From contig JBGCFR010000044.1 in NCBI GenBank assembly GCA_045107045.1, positions 1-64,000 of the forward strand: a DNA stretch of 64,000 nucleotides, given 5' to 3'. A program made the translations under genes and the position numbers. The DNA comes from Putridiphycobacter sp045107045 (GTDB lineage: Bacteria > Bacteroidota > Bacteroidia > Flavobacteriales_D > Crocinitomicaceae). The notes under the pieces are model-generated. The model saw only the letters and a program-made list of their open reading frames with translations. It was not told the DNA's origin and searched no databases. Positions 26,830 through 33,914 of this stretch are shown piece after piece (positions within the stretch are counted from its first letter, which is position 1; each line of letters starts with the position of its first letter).

Positions 26830-28163
26830 TGTCAACATATACTCTTATTATTGCTGTTTCAGCCATTATTATAATTTCATTCTTTTTCAATATTCTTGCC
26901 AAAAGAACGAATATCCCATCAGTATTAATGCTCATTGGTTTGGGAGTTTGTATCAAGGAGTTTGGTGGTCGATTTGTGACGGCGGAATCAATAGCTGAAC
27001 CTGGCTTGTTGGAAGTGATTGGAAATGTTGGCTTGGTTATGATTGTTCTAGAAGCAGCACTAGATTTAAATTTAAAAAGAGAAAAAATTGGAATGATTTT
27101 AAGGTCATTTTTTGTTGCCTTATTCGCTTTGGTTGGGTCTTCATTTGCATTGGCTTATATCATTCTACTTTTTATTCCTGGTGATATTTCCCTCTATCAA
27201 GCCTTAGTGTATGCTATTCCTTTGTCAATAATGAGTTCTGCTATTATCATACCTAGTGTTGGTGGATTGAAGGGAGCCAAAAAGGAATTTATGGTTTATG
27301 AGAGTACATTTTCAGATATTCTAGGCATCATGTTTTTCTATTTTATGCTTGAGGCTGAAACGGGAGCTACTACTAAAGATATCGCCATTGATGTGTCTTC
27401 AAATATTGGTTTAACAATTATTGTATCTATCGTATTGTCGTATTTGCTGGTTTATATATTCCAAAAATTAACAAGCCAAGTCAAGTTATTTCTTGTCATA
27501 AGCGTACTTATGTTGCTATATGCATTGGGAAAAACATTTCACCTATCGTCCTTATTAATTATTCTAACTTTTGGGCTAATCTTAAACAATACGAATATAT
27601 TTTTCCGTGGCCGATTAAGCAGGGTTGTTAACAAGGAAACAGTCAAGCCAATTTTGCACGATTTTCATATTGTAACCTTAGAGTCTGCCTTTGTTATTCG
27701 AACTTTCTTTTTTGTATTATTTGGAATGTATATTACACTGAGCTCAATTATTGATTGGAGGGTGGCAGTTATTAGTTTAGCTATAGTAGCTGCTCTATAC
27801 GTTGTCCGTTTTATTTTATTAAAAATAATAGTGCAACGAGATATCGTACCACAATTATATATAGCCCCAAGAGGCTTAATTACTATTTTACTATTTTTTG
27901 TAATTGACAGTCATATTGGAGCTGATGGCATCAACCATTTAAGGATTGACGGTTTTGATACTGGCATTTTATTATTTGTTATTCTAATTACAAGTATAGT
28001 CATGACTTTAGGACTGATTGTGTACAGAGGAGACAATGTGAAAGACGTATTACTAAGTCAAATGCCAGGAATTAAGATCGATAAAGACAATGATGGCATC
28101 AATGACAAATACGAGGATATTGTAGAAGAGAATGTTGAGGAATCAGACTTTAACGATATTTGA
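26829..28163 (+). CDS. Cation/proton antiporter (CPA family) with C-terminal calcium-loop-like motif
   Basis: 444 residues with about twelve hydrophobic helices. The transport-core motif ESTFSDILGI (about 158-167) corresponds to the E-S-x-F-N-D region of CPA1 exchangers, and MLIGLGVCIKEFGG and VGLVMIVLEAALDL match the early helices. It should exchange Na+ or K+ for H+ across the inner membrane. The cytosolic tail carries D418-K-D420-N-D422-G-I-N-D426-K-Y-E429, the spacing of EF-hand/thrombospondin type 3 calcium loops, which is unusual for this family. Translation starts inside the stop of the NtrY-like kinase gene, so the two are probably one operon. Ion specificity cannot be read. Confidence 0.88.
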   Translation: MSTYTLIIAVSAIIIISFFFNILAKRTNIPSVLMLIGLGVCIKEFGGRFVTAESIAEPGLLEVIGNVGLVMIVLEAALDLNLKREKIGMILRSFFVALFALVGSSFALAYIILLFIPGDISLYQALVYAIPLSIMSSAIIIPSVGGLKGAKKEFMVYESTFSDILGIMFFYFMLEAETGATTKDIAIDVSSNIGLTIIVSIVLSYLLVYIFQKLTSQVKLFLVISVLMLLYALGKTFHLSSLLIILTFGLILNNTNIFFRGRLSRVVNKETVKPILHDFHIVTLESAFVIRTFFFVLFGMYITLSSIIDWRVAVISLAIVAALYVVRFILLKIIVQRDIVPQLYIAPRGLITILLFFVIDSHIGADGINHLRIDGFDTGILLFVILITSIVMTLGLIVYRGDNVKDVLLSQMPGIKIDKDNDGINDKYEDIVEENVEESDFNDI

Positions 28164-28517
28164 TGGCAGACACTAAGAATCTTCAGTTAGGGTTTTAAAT
28201 AGAATTTTTGATCCTAAAAGAAGACTTAGTTTAGCGAAAAAATCATCTTAATCAGAATTATTTTCAATTTTTTCAAGAATATAATCTTTTTTTCAAAAAA
28301 AGTATATCATTTATAATCAAATATTTATTCACTTAAATACATTTACAAACGACTAATAAACGTTTACAAGTATTTAATAGACGAATCGTATTTTGAATTG
28401 TCCTTTACTTTGCCCTGTCGAACAACAAATGCATGCTAATCATTGTAAGACATAAACAAAAACAATTTTAACCTGTAGCGTTTCAAAACAAACTGCGTTA
28501 CACAAAACACACACAAC
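28164..28517. other. 354-bp gene-free stretch upstream of ssb
   Basis: Very AT-rich, with no open frame of note. It holds the palindrome at 28333-28377 and a short imperfect inverted repeat TGTAGCG/CGTTACA (28474-28480, 28496-28502) ending 15 bases before the ssb ATG. No exact -33/-7 promoter pair was found by eye. Confidence 0.5.
28333..28377. promoter_or_regulatory. Imperfect palindrome in the long gap before ssb
   Basis: TTAAATAC (28333-28340) with GTATTTAA (28370-28377), and inside it AAACG (28347-28351) with CGTTT (28361-28365). It lies about 140 bases upstream of the first ssb and is a candidate operator or mRNA leader hairpin. Confidence 0.35.
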
Positions 28518-28856
28518 ATGAACAATTTAAGAAACAAAGTACAATTAATCGGACACATTGGACAAGCACCTGAAGTGATTGCTTTCGATAGCGGAAACAA
28601 ATTAGCAAAATTAACATTGGCTACTAATGAGAATTATAAAAATGCTAAAGGAGAAAAAGTAACGGATACACAATGGCATAATTTAGTGGCTTGGGGTAAA
28701 ACAGCAGATATCGTAGAGAAGTTCTTATCAAAAGGTCAAGAAATAGCAATTGAAGGAAAATTGGTTAACAAAAGCTATGAAACGAAGGATGGTGACAAGC
28801 GCTACAAAACAGAAATTCAGATTAGCGAATTACTCATGTTTGCTAGTAAAAAGTAA
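28518..28856 (+). CDS. ssb: Single-stranded DNA-binding protein, short form
   Basis: 112 residues, just one OB fold (MNNLRNKVQLIGHIGQAPEV, KLTLATNENY, DTQWHNLVAWGKTADIVEKFLSKGQEIAIEGKL, ISELLMFASKK). It coats single-stranded DNA during replication, repair or transformation. The acidic C-terminal peptide that recruits partner proteins in ordinary SSB is missing, as in other short Bacteroidota paralogues; a longer replicative SSB probably lies elsewhere. A similar gene follows 82 bp downstream, and a hairpin lies between the two, so they may be partly uncoupled. Confidence 0.95.
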   Translation: MNNLRNKVQLIGHIGQAPEVIAFDSGNKLAKLTLATNENYKNAKGEKVTDTQWHNLVAWGKTADIVEKFLSKGQEIAIEGKLVNKSYETKDGDKRYKTEIQISELLMFASKK

Positions 28857-28879
28857 GCTTCAAAGGCATGATAAATAAA

Positions 28880-28920
28880 AGATACGGAGTTGGCAAACGT
28901 TGACTCTGTATCTATTCTTT
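28880..28920 (+). terminator. Hairpin between the two ssb genes
   Basis: AGATACGGAGT (28880-28890) pairs with ACTCTGTATCT (28903-28913) over 11 positions with one G-T pair and a 12-base loop, followed by ATTCTTTT. It may act as a partial terminator or attenuator. Confidence 0.5.
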
Positions 28921-28938
28921 TAATTTAAAACAAAACTT

Positions 28939-29283
28939 ATGAATACGCTTAAAAATTCTGTAAATTTAATTGGCCGAACGGGCATTAACCCAGTCATTAG
29001 AACTTTCACCAATGGTGTAAAATTGGCTAAATTTTCAATGGCAACCAATGAAACAATAGTGGACCCGAATGGTAAAATTATTCAAACCCAATGGCACAAT
29101 ATTGTGGCCTGGGGAAAGAAAGCCGAATTAATAGAAAAATATGTCAAAAAAGGTCAAATGGTGGCAGTAGAAGGTAAACTAATTAATAAAGTACTAACTG
29201 ATCTCAACGGAAAAAAATCAAAGCTGACTCAAATACAAGTTGATGAAATTTTATTGATTAATCAACAGCTAAAGCATGCCTAA
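28939..29283 (+). CDS. ssb: Single-stranded DNA-binding protein, second short paralogue
   Basis: 114 residues, collinear with the preceding SSB and clearly homologous (NxVxLIGRTG, LAKFSMATNE, TQWHNIVAWGKKAELIEKYVKKGQMVAVEGKLINK), but with many substitutions, so the duplication is old. The acidic tail is again absent and the chain ends in a basic LKHA. The two could form mixed tetramers or serve different DNA tasks, which is inference. A strong terminator closes the pair. Confidence 0.93.
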   Translation: MNTLKNSVNLIGRTGINPVIRTFTNGVKLAKFSMATNETIVDPNGKIIQTQWHNIVAWGKKAELIEKYVKKGQMVAVEGKLINKVLTDLNGKKSKLTQIQVDEILLINQQLKHA

Positions 29284-29309
29284 ATAAATAGGTGTGAGCT
29301 ATAATTTAG

Positions 29310-29341
29310 AAGGTTATTGACAAAAGATCAGTAACCTTTTT
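29310..29341 (+). terminator. Rho-independent terminator after the ssb pair
   Basis: AAGGTTATTGA (29310-29320) pairs with TCAGTAACCTT (29328-29338) over 11 positions with one wobble, loop of 7, followed by a T run to 29341. Confidence 0.8.
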
Positions 29342-29441
29342 GTTTAGATTAACTACACAAATTAGCTTACAATTAGCAGAACATAAACGAAAAACAAAGA
29401 AAAATTGAAAGGGTTAATACTATTTTTCGACTCATTTTACA

Positions 29442-29729
29442 ATGACAACTGTTATCAAACCATACACCCCAATCAACTGTGCTTTTCATGATTATTTAGA
29501 GCACTTTGCTACCTTGGGTAAATTGGTGGCTATTGTCTACACTGATCACAGAACATCAGAAATAGAAACGATTGAAAAAGCAATTATTACCGACTTAACT
29601 GGAGGTAGAAATGGTGAGTATTCCCATATTGAATTCGATAATCAGGAAGTAATAATTCGAAATGATTTCTTAATATCTGTTGGTGGTATCAAAGTAGCAG
29701 ATTTTGATAAAGGTAAGTGTGATATATAA
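29442..29729 (+). CDS. rof: Rof-like Rho-binding antiterminator
   Basis: 95 residues. The start YTPINCAFHDYLE matches the Y-x-P-I-N-C-x3-D-x-L-E opening of E. coli Rof (YaeO). The following alternation (VAIVYTD, AIITDLTGGRNGEYSHIEF, VIIRNDFLISV) fits its small Sm-like beta barrel. Rof binds the Rho hexamer, blocks RNA loading and reduces Rho-dependent termination. It has its own transcription unit, separated from ssb by a terminator. The family call rests on the opening motif and length. Confidence 0.75.
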   Translation: MTTVIKPYTPINCAFHDYLEHFATLGKLVAIVYTDHRTSEIETIEKAIITDLTGGRNGEYSHIEFDNQEVIIRNDFLISVGGIKVADFDKGKCDI

Positions 29730-29922
29730 CCGTTATTAAATTTTTTTTTCTTCTTAGGGTTATGTATAACATTTTTAATGAAAGAAATTTTAAATTTCTC
29801 TTAGCTTGATTAAATCAATTGAACAATAGTAGTTTATTGACTATAAAGTGTTTAGTGAGAATTATTAAAATGAGGCAGCTGAAATCAAATAACCGATTGA
29901 TTTAAATAGTAAGTACAAATAG

Positions 29923-30873
29923 TTACTTAACGATTACTTTTTCATTGTGGATTTTATTATCAAATAAAATTTGTATAAAATAAGTTCCTGGAGTAAAGTT
30001 TTCAATATCAATTGTAGTTAAATTACTAGATGAAGTTGGGTTATTGTTTACAAATACAACTTTTCCTGATAAATCAATCATACTAATTTTGTTCAATTCA
30101 TTATCTTTAACATTAAATTCAATATCAATGTAGTTTGTAGCAGGATTCGGATAGATATTTACTACTGATGAAAAATCTGTTTTTTCAATTGCCAATATTG
30201 GTTCAATACCAATATTAATTGTAAATCCTTCACTTTCGATTATACCCAAAGAATCAACACTGATAGTGTCACAATAAGTATCTGTGCATCCAGAACCATC
30301 GGCAATCGTTAAACATAAAACATATGGTCCGTTCCCATTATAAGTATGTGAAAGGGTTGAACCTGTTCCTGCACTACCATCTCCAAAATCCCAAGCATAT
30401 GTTAAATTGCTTGTTCCAGAAGTTGAAGAACTATCAGTTACAATTAGTTGACCAGGAATAGCTAAATTATTTACATCTAAGGCTTGGTTAGCCGTAAAGT
30501 AAGCAAAACAGTTGGTAGCTGTAGTAGGGCAATAGTCAAACGTTGTAAGGTTAATAATGGTATCAGCTAGAGGCAATGAATATACTTGAGCATCATAAAT
30601 TGAATCTGAATTGCAATCTTGCATATCCAAAACTACATAGCCTGAATCAATTGTTGAAACATAGGTATGAGAATAGTATCCATTCGCATCTGTTGTCACG
30701 CTAAAAGCTGTGATAGTAGGAATGAAAGACCCCTCATAATAATTAAGTTGAACAATAATAGGCACTCCATTCGTATTGGTCAATTGTCCGTTTACATGCA
30801 CATTAAATTGTGCATTTGCCATTTGCAGTATTCCAATTAGCATATAAATTGAAAATAATTTTTTAAGTATCAT
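29923..30873 (-). CDS. Exported protein with PKD domain and T9SS type A sorting domain
   Basis: 316 residues from ATG 30873, which starts the signal peptide (MILKKLFSIYMLIGILQMANAQ); a longer start at 30897 would add eight polar residues. Mature order: a carboxypeptidase-regulatory-like beta fold (about 23-120, GQLTNTNGVPIIVQL, TDANGYYSHTY), a PKD domain (about 125-215, YAWDFGDGS...LSHTYNGNGPYVLCLTI), then a C-terminal sorting domain (VNIYPNPATNYIDIEF, FTPGTYFIQILF, ending EKVIVK). It should cross the outer membrane by the type IX system and stay on the surface or be released. There is no catalytic module, so adhesion or matrix binding is a guess. Confidence 0.88.
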   Translation of the reverse strand: MILKKLFSIYMLIGILQMANAQFNVHVNGQLTNTNGVPIIVQLNYYEGSFIPTITAFSVTTDANGYYSHTYVSTIDSGYVVLDMQDCNSDSIYDAQVYSLPLADTIINLTTFDYCPTTATNCFAYFTANQALDVNNLAIPGQLIVTDSSSTSGTSNLTYAWDFGDGSAGTGSTLSHTYNGNGPYVLCLTIADGSGCTDTYCDTISVDSLGIIESEGFTINIGIEPILAIEKTDFSSVVNIYPNPATNYIDIEFNVKDNELNKISMIDLSGKVVFVNNNPTSSSNLTTIDIENFTPGTYFIQILFDNKIHNEKVIVK

Positions 30874-30936
30874 AGTATTACATTTTGTAATCCGCATCTT
30901 AAAGATAGAATTATATTATTGATTTACAAACTATTT

Positions 30937-30959
30937 AAGAACTTTACTAAGTTCTTTTT
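30937..30959 (+). other. Hairpin with T run between the PKD and MBL genes
   Basis: AAGAACTT (30937-30944), loop TACT, AAGTTCTT (30949-30956) with T continuing to 30959. The T run is on the plus strand while both flanking genes are on the minus strand, so it may stop antisense transcription or be fortuitous. Confidence 0.3.
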
Positions 30960-31047
30960 CTGGTTTTCAAGTTAAATATGCTCCTAAATCAATTCGAATT
31001 TTCCAGATGCGGAGTGAATCCTTTCATATGGTCACTATTAACAACAC

Positions 31048-32022
31048 CTACATACCAAATACGTGTCCGTACTCTGCAATGTGAAATCCACTTTCTAATA
31101 TAGTTTTCTTCTGATCACTCCCAGCATCCAACCCAGGATTAGTATGATTTAAATGGATAAAATAGATTTTGTTTTTTTCATTAGTTGGTACATCTTTAAA
31201 CAAAGCCATGGTTTCAACGATAAACGGATGAGGAATTTCGGATATATCTCTATTATTAATTTCAGCACCGTCGTAAAAAGTAGCATCAATAAAAGCATAG
31301 TCTATTTGTTTTACTTCTTCAATAATATTTTTCTCCCATTTACTCCATTTATCAATGTCTGGAATGAACAAGGCAGATTTATTTGGACCAATAATTTTAT
31401 AGCCAATAGTTTCAGAATATTCGTCTCTATGTGGCACTTTAAAAGGAATAACTTGTAATGCCTGATTCAATTGAATTGCAGAGTCACTTGCTATTGGCAC
31501 TAGTGATATGTTATTGTTGTCTACTAACTGGCTCCAAGGGCCGTTATTTGTTAGGTAAGATGCCATTCTTGGCATAGCATAAACATTGACACCATTAGCA
31601 TTCATAGCCTCTTTTCCCAGATACATTAAACCAGTATAATGACCTATGTGGGCATGTGTTAAAAATATGGCATTTGGAACTTCATTATTATTATTTCCAA
31701 TTTTAGTTAAATGCTTCATTTGTGAGGTCATGTCTGGTGTGGCCTCAAATAAATAAGTCGAACTATCAATGGGGTCTATTAACCCAAGCGATACTACTTT
31801 TCTTGTTGGGTCTGGATTGATAAATAAATCTTTGCAACATTCTTTTTTACACGCCGCATGCGGTGAACCAGCATCTTGTACATTACCTAATACAATTAGT
31901 GAAGGAATAGTATTACTAACCTTTATAGATGGATCAATTTGAAGATTGATTTCTTTCTGTAAATTATTAGGCTGACAGGCAATAAAAAAGAGGGATAGAA
32001 CAAAATAAATGCAGTGCTTCAT
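31048..32022 (-). CDS. PqqB-like metallo-beta-lactamase-fold hydrolase, lipoprotein
   Basis: 324 residues from ATG 32022, which gives a lipoprotein signal ending in FFIAC. An in-frame ATG at 32049, only 3 bp after the previous stop, is the alternative. The MBL metal motif THAHIGH (H-x-H-x-x-H), PHRDE, FIPDID and FIHLNHTNP are present, and the start of the mature chain (IVLGNVQDAGSPHAACKKECC) resembles PqqB/PhnP-type enzymes, including a cysteine cluster. PqqB relatives act on oxidised peptide or phosphodiester substrates, but no other pqq gene is here. It is the last gene of an operon with a TonB-dependent receptor and a LytS/LytTR pair, so its substrate may be what the system senses or imports. 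Confidence 0.8.
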   Translation of the reverse strand: MKHCIYFVLSLFFIACQPNNLQKEINLQIDPSIKVSNTIPSLIVLGNVQDAGSPHAACKKECCKDLFINPDPTRKVVSLGLIDPIDSSTYLFEATPDMTSQMKHLTKIGNNNNEVPNAIFLTHAHIGHYTGLMYLGKEAMNANGVNVYAMPRMASYLTNNGPWSQLVDNNNISLVPIASDSAIQLNQALQVIPFKVPHRDEYSETIGYKIIGPNKSALFIPDIDKWSKWEKNIIEEVKQIDYAFIDATFYDGAEINNRDISEIPHPFIVETMALFKDVPTNEKNKIYFIHLNHTNPGLDAGSDQKKTILESGFHIAEYGHVFGM

Positions 32023-32052
32023 GAAATCGCTTTCTACGATATTACTCATTTT

Positions 32053-32811
32053 TTACTGATCTAACCAAATTTTAAAAGCCTTCACTTTAGGTCGACTAAC
32101 AATAAATTCGTATTCACGGACAGGTTTGAGCTCTAACTTAAGCCGGTTATTAAAGTAGGCGCTAATTTTTGTAATACTATCTAAACTCACAATTTCTTTA
32201 CGGTTTATTTTAAAAAATATAGTAGGGTCTAGTTGTTCTTCAATTTGACTAATCGAGTCAGCAGTATAAATATATCTGCTACCTGATTTGGTAATAATAA
32301 AAGAGTAGCTGTCTTCAGAAATGAAGTAAGCAATTTCGTTTGTTTTTACAAAGCTTAATTCATCTCCCGATTTGATTAAAAAGCGTTCTTTGAATTGATT
32401 CTTATTAGGGTTTAAAAGCTGACTTAAGGCGTTTAGATCAACATTTTTAGGAGATTTTAATGACTTAAAGCGCTCAATACTTTTAACTAGTAGCTCTTTT
32501 TTAATTGGTTTCAATAAATAATCTAACCCATTTACACGAAAAGCATCAATGGCATAATTATCAAAGGCAGTCACAAATATAACTGGTGATTTGATTTCAA
32601 ATTGCTCAAAAATCTGAAAACTATACCCATCTGCCAGTTGAATATCCATAAAAATAAGGTCAGGTGTTGGATTGGATTCTAACCACTTTATGGCTGAACT
32701 GACTTCATCTAATTGTCCAACAATTTGATGATCCGAATCAATTTCTCCTAGTAGTTTGATCAATCTTTTAACTGCTGGGGCTTCATCTTCTATAATTAGA
32801 ATATTCAACAT
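32053..32811 (-). CDS. LytTR-family response regulator
   Basis: 252 residues. The receiver domain (1-120) has the acid pocket IIEDE, phospho-acceptor D56 in IFMDIQ, T81 and K101 in DYLLKP. A LytTR DNA-binding domain follows (about 140-250, FLIKSGDELSFVKTNEIAYFISEDSYSF, FFKINRKEIVSL). It would bind direct repeats in target promoters when phosphorylated. The gene starts 2 bp after the kinase gene, and the MBL gene follows it at once, so all are one operon. Confidence 0.93.
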   Translation of the reverse strand: MLNILIIEDEAPAVKRLIKLLGEIDSDHQIVGQLDEVSSAIKWLESNPTPDLIFMDIQLADGYSFQIFEQFEIKSPVIFVTAFDNYAIDAFRVNGLDYLLKPIKKELLVKSIERFKSLKSPKNVDLNALSQLLNPNKNQFKERFLIKSGDELSFVKTNEIAYFISEDSYSFIITKSGSRYIYTADSISQIEEQLDPTIFFKINRKEIVSLDSITKISAYFNNRLKLELKPVREYEFIVSRPKVKAFKIWLDQ

Positions 32812-32813
32812 TG

Positions 32814-33875
32814 TTATTTGACTTCTTTAATATTTAGTATTGGTAATTCAACACAGAATTGATCACTCGTTTGCTGAACAGTAATTTTTTTATTTGCTAG
32901 TAATTTATAACGCTGTTCAATGTTTTTAATTCCAACACCAGTAGAGTCAATATAAGTTGTTTTCAATTGTAGATTATTACAAACTAGTAGCTTATTATTT
33001 TCAATTTTAATAGTAATCGTCAATGGTTTTGCTTTTGAAATAATATTGTGTTTAATCGCATTTTCAAGTAGCATTTGAACAGACAAGGGCACAATATGTT
33101 TTCCGTTTAAATCAGTCAAATTTTCAAATTTAAATTTAATGTGTTCATTGAATCGAATAGACAATAAAAATCGATAGGCTTCAATGCATTCTAATTCTTC
33201 TGCTAGCGTAATAATTTCTTTATCTCTAATTTCTAAGATATACCGGTAAACACTTGACAATTTTTCAGTAAAATTGACTGCAGTTTCGCTGTCTTCAGGT
33301 ATAATCGAAATAAGTGTATTTAGGGAATTAAATAAAAAATGAGGGTTAACCTGATTTTTTAAAACATCTAATTGAGCTTGAGTATTTTTCTTTTCTAATT
33401 CCTGATTTTTTATCAGACTTTGTTTGTATAATTGGAACGAATAAATCCCTTCATATATGGTAATTATAATTGTTGTAACCACTAGACTACCAAAATAAAT
33501 TTTGGCAAATGAGACATCAAAAACTTCAGGACGAGTACCAAAACATAATTCTACAATTTCGGATAACTGACAAAGAACTAAAGTGGACAAAACAACAGCA
33601 ACCGATTGTATTATCAACCTCTTTTTATAGTCGCTGAATTTTGGATAAGCTTTGCGAATATAAATAACCATATACCTTTCTACAATCCAAAAAATGATGA
33701 TGTGAACAAAAGCAACTGCGGTAGATGTGAAGAATAGGGCTAAACCATCAGAAGGTTTTAAATCAAAAACGAAAACCGGGAAAAAAAATGAAAAGACAGG
33801 AATGACAACTGCCATCAAAAGATAGTCGTTGAAACCGACTATCTTCATCCTTTCCTTTCTGTTGATATATTTCAT
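32814..33875 (-). CDS. LytS/YpdA-type sensor histidine kinase
   Basis: 353 residues. Four hydrophobic helices (about 15-165) precede a short coiled coil and the His_kinase domain with NQVNPHFLFNSLNTL, where the histidine in NPHFLFN is phosphorylated. The ATPase part is compact (SVQMLLENAIKHN, GVGIKNIEQRY). It has no extracytoplasmic sensor domain, so the signal is probably read in the membrane or from a partner, possibly the TonB-dependent receptor encoded just upstream. It partners the LytTR regulator 2 bp downstream. Confidence 0.92.
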   Translation of the reverse strand: MKYINRKERMKIVGFNDYLLMAVVIPVFSFFFPVFVFDLKPSDGLALFFTSTAVAFVHIIIFWIVERYMVIYIRKAYPKFSDYKKRLIIQSVAVVLSTLVLCQLSEIVELCFGTRPEVFDVSFAKIYFGSLVVTTIIITIYEGIYSFQLYKQSLIKNQELEKKNTQAQLDVLKNQVNPHFLFNSLNTLISIIPEDSETAVNFTEKLSSVYRYILEIRDKEIITLAEELECIEAYRFLLSIRFNEHIKFKFENLTDLNGKHIVPLSVQMLLENAIKHNIISKAKPLTITIKIENNKLLVCNNLQLKTTYIDSTGVGIKNIEQRYKLLANKKITVQQTSDQFCVELPILNIKEVK

Positions 33876-33914
33876 GCCACTAAAGTCTGTGGTTCTAAAA
33901 GTAAGTGTTTATTA

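Noticed and set aside
28474..28502. Riboswitch before ssb
   Set aside because: Only a short imperfect inverted repeat is present, with no recognisable aptamer core.
31153..31458. Plus-strand open frame opposite the MBL gene
   Set aside because: It lies antisense to the MBL metal motif region and contains no recognisable domain.
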